NCBI GenBank assembly: GCA_963810525.1
Contig: CAWENB010000003.1
Location: 930,001 to 994,000 of the forward strand
DNA from: JAICLK01 sp963810525
GTDB taxonomy: Bacteria > Patescibacteriota > Saccharimonadia > Saccharimonadales > UBA4665
DNA length: 64,000 nucleotides
Direction: 5' to 3'
The position numbers and the translations under genes are program-made. Below the pieces are notes generated by a model that saw only the letters and a list, made by a program, of their open reading frames with translations, was not told the DNA's origin and made no database searches. Each line of letters opens with the position of its first letter. Position 1 is the stretch's first letter. Positions 33,557-41,427 of this stretch are shown in pieces.

Positions 33557-35422
33557 CTACTGCTGCTTCCGGCGCGCGCTAAAGTAGCGAGTTGCACCAA
33601 CGGTACCTGCAGTAAGGGCCGCGACACCGCCAGCAATGATGTCTATTGTGATATTGCTGGAGGTGTTGCTAGAGTGGTCAAATACGACCGGTTTAGTCGA
33701 AGATGGGTTGGTTGGAGTCGAGTCCCCCAATATTTGTACGGACGTATTGGCTATATTGTTATTCCCGCCTGCAGGGGGGTAGCTGATAGCATAGGCAAAG
33801 CCATCACTCCAGCTGTTGCCTGCCGCGTGATGGGCTGACGATCTGGTCTTGCCGTGACGGTGGTGATGAGCACCCGATTCCGAACCGTTTCCGGTTTGAG
33901 AATGCGTCAGTGTTGGGGGCGCTAGCGTTAGACTTCCATTCCAAGTACCGAAGACATTGATTACCAAGATGCCAAGCCAACCTGAAAGATCTATTTGCGC
34001 ACCCAGGATATTGACAATATCCGCAACTGCGGTTGCATTGCCGGTTGTGGCGTTTCCGCCACGGCCATTGTTAGAAACTAGTGCGTTACCGGTCGTCGAA
34101 GTTAGTGTGACATTATTGTTGATTGTCTCGTTGTTGGTGGCAAGAACTTGTGAGGCAGGTACACTCGTATCCTGATGTATGCCGCCACCAAGTGCTGCCG
34201 AGGTAGTGCCGGCCGGGGCATTCATGAGCAATCCGTACCAGTTACCCATAACGTTAACAAATACCAGCAGAACATTGCCACCGACTATCTGACTATTTAT
34301 CAGGTTGTAAATATTGAGTTTGGTTGTGGCATCACCGGATGCGGCATTACCACCGCGGCCATTATCAGTCACCGACGCATTGCCGGTTGCGGCTGTGAGT
34401 GAAACGTTGTTATTGACGCTGATATTATTGGCAGCGATTACACTTGGATTCGAGGAACTGCCGCCACCAGATCGTGAGAGCAATGAGTCAATAAGATTTG
34501 CCGGTAACTCAATGTTACCATTGAGCGTGCCGTTTATATTGACGACTCCAAGGAAGGACTTCTTGTCGCTGATAAGGGATTCGATCAGATTAATAATATC
34601 AGCTTCGGTCGTCGCATTACCGCTTGTCGCGTTTCCGCCCTTTCCGTTGCCTGAAACTGTTGCGTCGCCGGTTTTTGCTGCCAAGTTGAGGTTGTTATTA
34701 ATCGTATCGTTATTAGTAGCGTTAACGGTGTTTTGGCCGAAACCGGTGCCTGCACCCGATGTGCTGGCAGGCATTATGTCATTCGGGTCGATGACTATAT
34801 TGCCGTTATTTGTGCCATTTAGGTTGTAGGTAAAGGTTTGCAGTCCGCTTCCTGACAGATTGCTTGTTGACGCGATAGCGTTAATGAGAGCTGCGGTCGC
34901 ATCGGCGTCGCCGGATGTTGCATTCCCGCCGCGCTGGTTGTCGCTGACCGTCGCATTGCCGCTAGTTGCCGCGCTATTATCGTTGTTACCGATAGTCGCT
35001 GTATTTTGATTCTGGGTAGTCGGATCGTTATTGCTCGATGAAGAATCGCTGTTTGTAGGGGCAGGCTGGGAATCCGGAGCATTTACATTGCTCTGACTTG
35101 AATCGGGCGAGCTGCTCGGATCGGGCGTCGTGGTCGGGGCTGTCGAGGAGGTCGTAGCGGCGGTTACCGCATTGTTCGTTGTTTGGGATGCGGTGGAACC
35201 GCTGGCACTCGGGCCGGTAGACGTCGTTGTCGTATCGGTCGGAGTCACAGTTGAGGGATCTCCCGAGGTTGTACTCGGGGTTTGGGTAGATGCTCCAGAC
35301 GGAGCGTCTGGTGTCGAAGTGCTATTGTCTAACGCAAACGTATTTGCTGAATGCATAGTTGCGGCAAGCAACAACCCCCCACTCACCGCCCCGGCAACGA
35401 GATGCTTTTTTTTAGTGCTCAT
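33557..35422 (-). CDS. Secreted, C-terminally anchored beta-repeat surface protein
   Basis: 621 residues from the ATG at 35420-35422. Signal peptide (KKKHLVAGAVSGGLLLAA), then about 130 residues of Ser/Thr/Pro/Asn-rich linker, then four repeats of roughly 90 residues. Each repeat has the pattern N-x-NNN-x-L-x-x-x-TG-x-A-x-V-x-x-N-x-x-GGNA-x-x-GxA, followed by a hydrophobic strand pair with NxxGxWNG. The C-terminus is a single helix plus RRKQQ, a membrane anchor. The repeated Gly-Asn beta pattern resembles curlin-like or other beta-solenoid surface proteins. Likely an adhesin or surface fibre subunit; function is inferred. It is the last of three minus-strand surface genes. Confidence 0.75.
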   Translation of the reverse strand: MSTKKKHLVAGAVSGGLLLAATMHSANTFALDNSTSTPDAPSGASTQTPSTTSGDPSTVTPTDTTTTSTGPSASGSTASQTTNNAVTAATTSSTAPTTTPDPSSSPDSSQSNVNAPDSQPAPTNSDSSSSNNDPTTQNQNTATIGNNDNSAATSGNATVSDNQRGGNATSGDADATAALINAIASTSNLSGSGLQTFTYNLNGTNNGNIVIDPNDIMPASTSGAGTGFGQNTVNATNNDTINNNLNLAAKTGDATVSGNGKGGNATSGNATTEADIINLIESLISDKKSFLGVVNINGTLNGNIELPANLIDSLLSRSGGGSSSNPSVIAANNISVNNNVSLTAATGNASVTDNGRGGNAASGDATTKLNIYNLINSQIVGGNVLLVFVNVMGNWYGLLMNAPAGTTSAALGGGIHQDTSVPASQVLATNNETINNNVTLTSTTGNALVSNNGRGGNATTGNATAVADIVNILGAQIDLSGWLGILVINVFGTWNGSLTLAPPTLTHSQTGNGSESGAHHHRHGKTRSSAHHAAGNSWSDGFAYAISYPPAGGNNNIANTSVQILGDSTPTNPSSTKPVVFDHSSNTSSNITIDIIAGGVAALTAGTVGATRYFSARRKQQ

Positions 35423-35463
35423 AATTCTAATGTCAGCCCCTTTTAATTTATTAAACCCACCTG

Positions 35464-35500
35464 GTGGGGAGAATTGAGCCGGTAGCTCAACTCTTCCCAC
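35464..35500 (-). other. Long stem-loop upstream of the surface repeat gene
   Basis: GTGGGGAGAATTGAGC (35464-35479) can pair with GCTCAACTCTTCCCAC (35485-35500), 14 Watson-Crick pairs with one wobble or mismatch on either strand, and a five-base loop. No T-run follows on the minus strand. It sits 42-78 nt before the start codon at 35422 and after the stop of the upstream gene, so it could be an mRNA processing or stability element. Confidence 0.55.
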
Positions 35501-35539
35501 TATTTCAATCCGGCTTGCCGAAACAGCAAGCGAAACGTG

Positions 35540-36160
35540 TCAGTTAGAAACAGTCACAGAAACCGTCGAGTTGCTGCTGTTGGAAGCGTCACCCGAAGTA
35601 GCATTGCCGCTGTTCTTGCTGCCGCCATTAACGGTAGCATCGCCAGAGGTAGCCGTCTGGTCAGTGCTGTTAGAAACCACAACGTCGTTGGCGTTGTCGG
35701 TGTTTGTGATAACCGTGCTGCCGCCACCATTCTTGCTGTGGTCGGTGCTGCTGGTAGTAACAACTGGCATCGGGTCAGGGTTGCTTACGCTGACAGATAC
35801 CTTGGAAGTGCTGTCGTTGGAAGCGTCACCGGACACGGCGCTGCCCGAGTTACCATTGTTGTTCTTGCTGTTGCTGCGGTCATCGTGCTTGTTGTAGTTG
35901 CCGCCCTTGCTGTTATCGTTGCTGCTGGCATTGACAGTAGCATCGCCAGTGCTCGCGTTCTGGTCGGTGCTGTTAGAAACCTCAACACTATTACTGCTGG
36001 TAGTGGTGGTGATGGTCTTAGAGCCCTGGTTGTGGTTGCTCGAGTTACCGTAGCTACCATAGCTGCCTGGGTGAGCAGCAACAACACCGCTAAAACCGGC
36101 AATTAAACCTGCTGATGCAGCAGTAGCCGCTGCAACGCGTACTAGCTTAAGTTTTACCAT
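35540..36160 (-). CDS. Secreted Ser/Asn/Gly-rich repeat protein
   Basis: 206 residues. A signal peptide (residues 1-28, ending VVAAHPGS) leads to a low-complexity Ser/Asn/Thr chain that contains two copies of a repeat: VSNSTDQ-x-A-[ST]-[TS]GDATVN, a charged or Gly/Asn spacer, and SGDASN-x-[ST]-x4-SV-[ST]-VSN. The TGDATV core is shared with the larger protein at 33557-35422, suggesting the two assemble or share a fold. No anchor is seen, so it may be released or polymerise. AAGGAGG is 7 nt before the ATG. Confidence 0.7.
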   Translation of the reverse strand: MVKLKLVRVAAATAASAGLIAGFSGVVAAHPGSYGSYGNSSNHNQGSKTITTTTSSNSVEVSNSTDQNASTGDATVNASSNDNSKGGNYNKHDDRSNSKNNNGNSGSAVSGDASNDSTSKVSVSVSNPDPMPVVTTSSTDHSKNGGGSTVITNTDNANDVVVSNSTDQTATSGDATVNGGSKNSGNATSGDASNSSNSTVSVTVSN

Positions 36161-36296
36161 AATACCCTCCTTAATGGGTTATTTGTTATTTCTCCGGACT
36201 TACCGCCCGGCTCCGTTTGCCGTTAAAGAAAACAAAGCCGACTGGCAGTCAAATTCATTTTGTCGGATTTGTGTTTGCGGATGTGGTCTCCTTTCT

Positions 36297-36830
36297 TTAA
36301 TGGGAACTTACGTTAACTGTTGTGGTTGATGTGCTGGAATTTGATGTGGTACCCTTTGAAGCTACGCTTGAAGAATTACCGCTGACATGGACTTGTCCGC
36401 CCGGAACATCAACAGTTTTGTCGTACGAACCTCCCTGGGGGACGTCAACTGCCTGACCATTAACGGTGACGGAAGTTGAGCTTGATAATGATTCGTTAGT
36501 TGTTGTTTGGTCGTTCTCAGGCTGTTTATCTTCATTCGGACCGGAGGATCCACCGGATGCAGACTGCGATGATTGAAGCGGTTGTTGCTGAGCGCTACCG
36601 TTATTGTTACTTGTATTATTTGCCTGGTTTGTGTCTTCGAACGCGTACACCATTACGGCCATTACGAAAGTTATGACAAATGCTGCAAAGATGACAGTCG
36701 TGTATTTTCGAGTTCTACTAGAGAGAAAAGTGGAGAAGACCGTGCGCAGTATGCACGGCAAATTAAAGAAGGCGACCCCTTTGTTTGCGGTGGTGGTGCT
36801 CTTTTCGGATAATCGAATACTTCTTTCCAT
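36297..36830 (-). CDS. Membrane-anchored low-complexity surface protein
   Basis: 177 residues with one hydrophobic helix at about 44-63 (TTVIFAAFVITFVMAVMVYAF) and a cytoplasmic basic N-terminus. The outside part is rich in Asn, Gln, Ser and Thr with a small segment TVNGQAVDVPQGGSYDKTVDV that could form a beta hairpin. First gene of the minus-strand surface trio; its start lies about 420 bp from the divergent Crp-like gene. A GGTGGGGGG stretch precedes the ATG. No family recognised. Confidence 0.6.
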   Translation of the reverse strand: MERSIRLSEKSTTTANKGVAFFNLPCILRTVFSTFLSSRTRKYTTVIFAAFVITFVMAVMVYAFEDTNQANNTSNNNGSAQQQPLQSSQSASGGSSGPNEDKQPENDQTTTNESLSSSTSVTVNGQAVDVPQGGSYDKTVDVPGGQVHVSGNSSSVASKGTTSNSSTSTTTVNVSSH

Positions 36831-37253
36831 ATGCTACCCCCCACCTATTTGTTTGTAACATTAAGCTTTATACAACATATCTGCGAAGTCAACACAAATA
36901 TGTAGTAAAATTTATTGACTAATTTTGTGTTACGTTTTGTTATCGAGCACAAAAGTTATACATATCCGCAAAGAGCCATAACGGCAAACATGTTGTACAG
37001 TATTCAACAATAAAATAAAAATACCGACGCGCAACCCCTAATAAGATCCCGTTTCTATTCGGAACATCGTTGTTGTCCCCCGGCGCGACAAAAAGGCTAA
37101 AAGGGCGAGCGAACTTCATTGTTTCAGGCAAGATTCCATAGCTTGATGCTGTGTATAAGTCATAAATATTAGCGGTCAAAGCCTTGCATTACATGGCTAT
37201 AGCGTGTGACGCAAATCACAGAAAGTCGTTTCATTAAAGAAAATACTTAAAGC
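36831..37253. promoter_or_regulatory. Divergent regulatory region between surface genes and Crp-like gene
   Basis: 423 bp without a convincing gene, AT-rich on the left. It contains a TTTTGTG/CACAAAA inverted repeat with an 18-nt centre (36923-36954), TTGACT at 36915-36920, and the Crp-type site at 37205-37220 near the right end. It must hold the promoters for the gene at 36830 (minus) and the gene at 37254 (plus). Confidence 0.55.
37205..37220. promoter_or_regulatory. Perfect Crp-type operator TGTGA-N6-TCACA
   Basis: TGTGACGCAAATCACA matches all ten fixed positions of the Crp consensus. Its centre lies between 37212 and 37213, 41.5 bp before the A of the ATG at 37254, the spacing of class II Crp-activated promoters if transcription starts at that ATG. 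An AATACT (37242-37247) sits 6 nt before the ATG as a possible -10. Confidence 0.7.
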
Positions 37254-37952
37254 ATGAACATAGTAGCTCCATTTAACCGGCAGGATCTTGCAAAACAACA
37301 ACTGCATCTCAGAAGGTTGCTTGATACGGGTACTGCACAACTTAAGCTAAAAGGACAGCTGGTACATACCTTTGGCGATGCTGAAAGGCTTTACTATATC
37401 CATTCAGGTTACGTTAAACGCTACTTGATTTCGAACGAAGGGAGCCTAGGAATCCAAAGCATATACGGACCGGGTTATTTTTTTCCACTCAGCCCATTGT
37501 ATACTATGCTATTCGCGCAGAGCTCTGTGGAAGAGACTTATTATTATGAGGCAATGACAGCCGTTCAAGTCTCCAGCTTGAGCGTGGAGGCTGTTATCGA
37601 GGCGGTAGGCACTCAGCCCATACTTTATTCGGATTTACTTTTTGAATCGTGGAGGAGACTTCAGTCAAATATATCCCAGCTGGAGAATGTGTCTTTAAAG
37701 TCGGCGTCCAAGAAAGTTGCGCATGGTCTTGTCTACCTTGCGAACGAGTTCGGTATCGCTAAAAACGAAACGCAAGGCACATCAATACAAATTCCAATTG
37801 TATATCAAGATTTGGCGAGTGCACTCGGATTGACCCGTGAAACGGTGGCCAGGGTGATGAGCTATCTGAAGAGCCATGAGTTGATAAGTACGGATCATGA
37901 TCGGCACATTAACGTATCCAGTATCGACAATCTTGCGGCGTTGTACAGGTGA
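37254..37952 (+). CDS. Crp/Fnr-family transcription regulator
   Basis: 232 residues: N-terminal cNMP-binding-type beta barrel (about 1-130), dimerisation helix, and a C-terminal winged helix-turn-helix (about 155-232). The recognition helix TRETVARVMSYLK keeps Arg195, Glu196 and Arg200 in the spacing of Arg180, Glu181 and Arg185 of E. coli Crp, the residues that read TGTGA. The protein has no Cys, so it is not an Fe-S Fnr sensor; the phosphate-binding Arg-Ser pattern of cAMP pockets is not evident, so the effector is unknown. A perfect TGTGA-N6-TCACA site lies just upstream, implying autoregulation. No ribosome site precedes the ATG. Confidence 0.88.
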   Translation: MNIVAPFNRQDLAKQQLHLRRLLDTGTAQLKLKGQLVHTFGDAERLYYIHSGYVKRYLISNEGSLGIQSIYGPGYFFPLSPLYTMLFAQSSVEETYYYEAMTAVQVSSLSVEAVIEAVGTQPILYSDLLFESWRRLQSNISQLENVSLKSASKKVAHGLVYLANEFGIAKNETQGTSIQIPIVYQDLASALGLTRETVARVMSYLKSHELISTDHDRHINVSSIDNLAALYR

Positions 37953-37965
37953 AGTTCAGATACGG

Positions 37966-38943
37966 CTAAGCGGATTTAGTGTTTTCGCAAATGTATGTTA
38001 TTTTGTCGATCCAGTCTGCAAAATAGCCCTGCGCATTAATGGCAGCCCGTAAGGATGGCTCGACTACAGCACGGACGGCTTCATCAAATAACCTACGGGA
38101 AACGTGATAGGAAAAGTGTTTGCGCATGCTTGCCAGCGAATTTAAGTAGGCGTCGTAAGACTCCCCTTTTGTTACGATAAGCTTACACTGCTGAACCAGT
38201 GTTGCGACAACTCGTAATTGATGCTCGTCAAGCACTGCATTTGCGCCTTCTCGGTCGAAGGGCTTCGTGAAGCGTGGTGGTGGTTTGAGAATACTCAACC
38301 TCGAACTTGGATGTTGATTAGCGATGTGGGCCGCTATAGCTGTTTCGAACACACGATGTTCCTGTTTATTAGCTTGCCCGCTTGTTGCGATTGCAATTCT
38401 ACTGCCCGGTTTCGTGACTCGCACTAATTCGTCTAGTACTCTATGCGGTTCTCTTGCATGATACAGCATGAACATAGCGAATGCCCCGTCAATACTATTG
38501 GTTTTGACGGGCGTTCTGAGCCGGCGCATTCCTGGTTGCGCTGCAACTAAGCGGTTTAAATTCTCGGCTCTGCCGACTCGAAAGTCTATTGGACTGATCC
38601 TGTTTTTATCTAAGCGTCCGTTCATAGCTAAACCAAATGCTATGTTAGTTTCGTTAACATCGACACCGATGATGGGACCGGTATGACGTCTCAGCCCCCT
38701 AAGGAGTATCAACCAGCTCCCTTCAGAACACCCAACGTCCAGTAGAGTTGCATCGGGATTGCACTGGAGTTCATCGTAGGCCTCGAGGTAGTAATAAGTC
38801 GTATGCTCCGCGTATTCGTAGACTTGAAAGCGGGCATTAACGCCGAACGGGTTAATGTATTCCTTGGCAGACAGAGCCACCCTTGCCGCTTGCAGGCTTA
38901 AGTCGATGCTAGGGTGATCATTTGCTCCCGGATAGCCTTCCAT
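37966..38943 (-). CDS. Class I SAM-dependent methyltransferase
   Basis: 325 residues. Motif I ATLLDVGCSEGSWLILL (about 65-81) binds S-adenosylmethionine, with the acidic end of strand 2 at GVDVNETN, and NSIDGAFAMFMLYHAREPHRVLDE is motif IV with the following helix, as in UbiE/Methyltransf_11 enzymes. The C-terminal third (about 200-325) is a helical extension of unknown role. Substrate unknown. It converges with the Crp-like gene, 13 bp apart, and is followed by the pilin terminator region on its upstream side. Confidence 0.8.
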   Translation of the reverse strand: MEGYPGANDHPSIDLSLQAARVALSAKEYINPFGVNARFQVYEYAEHTTYYYLEAYDELQCNPDATLLDVGCSEGSWLILLRGLRRHTGPIIGVDVNETNIAFGLAMNGRLDKNRISPIDFRVGRAENLNRLVAAQPGMRRLRTPVKTNSIDGAFAMFMLYHAREPHRVLDELVRVTKPGSRIAIATSGQANKQEHRVFETAIAAHIANQHPSSRLSILKPPPRFTKPFDREGANAVLDEHQLRVVATLVQQCKLIVTKGESYDAYLNSLASMRKHFSYHVSRRLFDEAVRAVVEPSLRAAINAQGYFADWIDKITYICENTKSA

Positions 38944-39026
38944 CGTGATAGGTTCCTATTTAGGAAATTACCGCACTAGTAGCATACTAAACTTTGTATA
39001 GCATTAATACTAAATAGAAATAATAT

Positions 39027-39062
39027 AATACACGCACAGGTTCCATCGACTGTGCGTGTATT
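39027..39062 (-). terminator. Stem-loop after the last pilin gene
   Basis: AATACACGCACAG (39027-39039) and CTGTGCGTGTATT (39050-39062) form a perfect 13-bp stem with a 10-nt loop, 18 bp after the pilin stop on the minus strand. The following minus-strand sequence is AT-rich (ATATTATTTC) rather than a pure T-run. Confidence 0.7.
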
Positions 39063-39079
39063 AATAGATTTTCTGAAAT

Positions 39080-39781
39080 CTAGCGAGTTACGCTGATGGT
39101 TGCACTATCTTCGGCTGCCGGGGCAGCTATTGTAAAGCGTCCGCTTGCTGCCGAAATGGTATAACCGGTGCCGTAAGCGGTTGTACCTGCTCCACAAGGA
39201 GTTGAGCCACCAGTGACCGTACCGGTCTTCGGGTCGGTCGGTAGGTCGGCTAAGTAAGTAGGAGTCAGGGCAGAACAAAGATCAACCGCCGTAGAGATTG
39301 TACAGCTCGTATCGGCTGCAACACCGCCGGTATCACTAACTTCTACGTAAGTACCGTCTCCGCCAGTAATCGCATAGTCACCATCATTGGCTGTGTTTGT
39401 GCAACCGGTAACCAAAACATTTCCGGTAGTAGGCGCGCCTGTCAGGCCGGTGTAGTCCAGAGTCGATGGTCCGGTAAAGGTTGTCGTAGTCGGACTGAAT
39501 GTTGGCTCTTCGCCGAGCGGCAATATGTTAGCGCCTACGTACTTCAGGGTTGTCGGCATATTTCCATTGTTCGCTGATTCGTATTCGTAGATACCATTCA
39601 AAATCTCCGAAACGTTCGACGAACGCTGCGTATTTCGAGTGTCTTCGAAGTGCTTGTTCGGATTAATGGCGATTAAGGTAATCGCCAATAGGATCGCCAG
39701 GATACCGATCACGACGAGGAGTTCGATAAGCGTGAAGCCCTGCTGACCGGCGTTATATTTTAGATTAGTAAGCGTTTTCAT
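39080..39781 (-). CDS. Type IV major pilin-like protein, paralog 1
   Basis: 233 residues. Prepilin leader cut before Phe in GFTLIELLVVIGILAILLAI with Glu5, then RNTQRSSNVSEILN. The N-terminal region is nearly identical to the two following paralogs, the middle is divergent, and the C-terminus (YTISAASGRFTIAAPAAEDS...TISVTR) is again conserved. PTYLADLPTDPKTGT resembles the conserved loop of pseudopilins and bacterial class pilins. It would be processed by a prepilin peptidase encoded elsewhere and polymerise into the pilus. AAAGGAG lies 10 nt before the ATG. Last gene of the pilus cluster. Confidence 0.9.
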   Translation of the reverse strand: MKTLTNLKYNAGQQGFTLIELLVVIGILAILLAITLIAINPNKHFEDTRNTQRSSNVSEILNGIYEYESANNGNMPTTLKYVGANILPLGEEPTFSPTTTTFTGPSTLDYTGLTGAPTTGNVLVTGCTNTANDGDYAITGGDGTYVEVSDTGGVAADTSCTISTAVDLCSALTPTYLADLPTDPKTGTVTGGSTPCGAGTTAYGTGYTISAASGRFTIAAPAAEDSATISVTR

Positions 39782-39818
39782 TTCTGTGTTAGTCTCCTTT
39801 CAAATGCAAATTTATGTT

Positions 39819-40511
39819 TTACCGTGTCACGCTAATGGTTGCGCCATCTTCAGCGCTTGGAGCGGAGATGGTGTACCGTCCGCTGGTGGACGAAATAGTA
39901 TATCCGGTATTAAAGGTGCCGCTACAGGCCGTGCCAACGCTGGTCGTCGGGTCCATCGGCATGTCGGCGATATAGGTCGGGACCAAATCCGCACAGGGGT
40001 TGATAACTGCCGTAAATCCACCAAGTACGCACGTCGTATCTGAGGAGACACCGCTTCCATTCGTGACCAGTACTGTCGTCGAAGTCCCGCTCGTTACCGG
40101 GAAGGTGCCGTTATTGCCGGAATTTGTACAACTGGAAACCGTTACATTACCGGATGTGATCGTATTGCCGGACGGTACGGTAAAGGTGACGGTACCGGTG
40201 GCGAATGCCGTATTCGTAGCGCTTTCATTTGATTGCGAAGCAATCTGCTTTGCGGAGCCTGTAACGTTCGCCAGCGAGCCGGGAGCGTTGCCGTTATTTG
40301 CAGATTCATATTCATAAATGGCATTAAGAATTTCCGAAACATTCGACGAACGCTGCGTATTACGAGTGTCTTCGAAGTGCTTGTTCGGATTAATGGCGAT
40401 TAAGGTAATCGCCAATAAGATCGCTAGGATACCGATCACGACGAGGAGTTCGATGAGCGTGAAGCCTCCCCGGCTCGCTTTTATATTGTGAGTCTTTCTG
40501 TTTAGTTTCAT
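39819..40511 (-). CDS. Type IV major pilin-like protein, paralog 2
   Basis: 230 residues with the cleavage motif GG/FTLIELLVVIGILAILLA and Glu5. The first 60 codons after the leader are almost identical in DNA to paralog 1 (for example about 140 bp around 40333-40470 against 39601-39740), while residues about 65-140 share little. The C-terminal PTYIADMPMDPTTS and SGRYTISAPSAEDGATISVTR are conserved. It has its own AAAAGG ribosome site and lies 37 bp before paralog 1. Confidence 0.9.
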   Translation of the reverse strand: MKLNRKTHNIKASRGGFTLIELLVVIGILAILLAITLIAINPNKHFEDTRNTQRSSNVSEILNAIYEYESANNGNAPGSLANVTGSAKQIASQSNESATNTAFATGTVTFTVPSGNTITSGNVTVSSCTNSGNNGTFPVTSGTSTTVLVTNGSGVSSDTTCVLGGFTAVINPCADLVPTYIADMPMDPTTSVGTACSGTFNTGYTISSTSGRYTISAPSAEDGATISVTR

Positions 40512-40640
40512 TTAAGCTTTACCTTTTTACTTATGTTGTTATGATGAGGTATCAACGTGTAAAAGTCAACAAGTTCATTACTGCTGGACTACGGCATGTA
40601 AAACCCGTCAAAAACCATTGTGACAAACTAGAGTTTCAGA

Positions 40641-41348
40641 TTAACGAGTGACGCTGATGGTTGCCCCATCTTCGGCACTCGGAGCGTCAATAGTGAACCG
40701 TCCGTTACTGGTTGCTATCGTGTACCCGGTATCGTAGGCTGTTGTGCCTCCGGCGCAAGGAGTGGTACCGCCGGTGACGGTACCGGTAGAAGGATCGGTC
40801 GGAAGGTCGGCGATGTAAGTAGGGGTCAGGTCAGAACAAAGATCGATCTTGGTTTGAATGGTGCAGCCAGTCGCGCTGGTACCGGAGCCGCCCGGATCGT
40901 TGGCGACAATCGTTGTCCCGGTACCGCTTACGACCGAAAAAGTGCCATTGTCACCTGACTGGCTGCAGCCATAGACGAGTACGTTACCTGAGGTAACGGT
41001 GTTACCCGACAATCCGCTGTACGTCAAATTTGGAGTTGAAAAAGAAGTACCGGTTGCCGTTTGTACGGCGGCCTTTCCGAGCGGCAAGGCCGTAGAAGAA
41101 AGATGTGTAATTGAAGGCGGTTCGTTGCCTGTATTAGACGACTCATATTCATAAATGGCATTAAGGATCTCCGAAACATTCGACGAACGCTGCGTATTTC
41201 GAGCGTCCTTAAAGTGCTTGTTCGGGTTGATTGCCAGCAGCGTAATAGACAGTAGTATACCCATGATACCGATAACAACCAGCAGTTCGATGAGTGTAAA
41301 ACCTGCCTTATTTTTGCTTTGAGAATGTAATTTCATGTTTAATTGCAT
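40641..41348 (-). CDS. Type IV major pilin-like protein, paralog 3
   Basis: 235 residues (or 231 from the second ATG). Prepilin motif AGFTLIELLVVIGIMGILLSI, more divergent from the other two paralogs than they are from each other (KDARNTQR against EDTRNTQR). Variable central part, then PTYIADLPTDPSTGTVTGGTTP and the shared C-terminal SAEDGATISVTR. A 129-bp gap separates it from paralog 2 and 79 bp from the upstream gene, longer than the spacing in the rest of the operon, so it may also have its own promoter. Confidence 0.9.
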   Translation of the reverse strand: MQLNMKLHSQSKNKAGFTLIELLVVIGIMGILLSITLLAINPNKHFKDARNTQRSSNVSEILNAIYEYESSNTGNEPPSITHLSSTALPLGKAAVQTATGTSFSTPNLTYSGLSGNTVTSGNVLVYGCSQSGDNGTFSVVSGTGTTIVANDPGGSGTSATGCTIQTKIDLCSDLTPTYIADLPTDPSTGTVTGGTTPCAGGTTAYDTGYTIATSNGRFTIDAPSAEDGATISVTR

Positions 41349-41427
41349 ATAAGCACTACCTTTATTGTTATGGAGTAATAATGCTTGGCCAAACCTTAAA
41401 AGTCAATCATGGGATAAGCGTGATTGA

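Noticed and set aside
33957..36106. Long plus-strand frames opposite the surface repeat genes
   Set aside because: They are shadows of the repetitive minus-strand genes, with low-complexity Val/Ala/Leu products and no ribosome sites.
33557..36160. Gly/Asn repeats as a possible CRISPR or tandem DNA repeat
   Set aside because: The periodicity is at protein level with variable DNA; no regular direct repeats with unique spacers were seen.
40609..40625. TTGTGACAAACT upstream region of a pilin as a Crp-type site
   Set aside because: Only one half of the palindrome is present.
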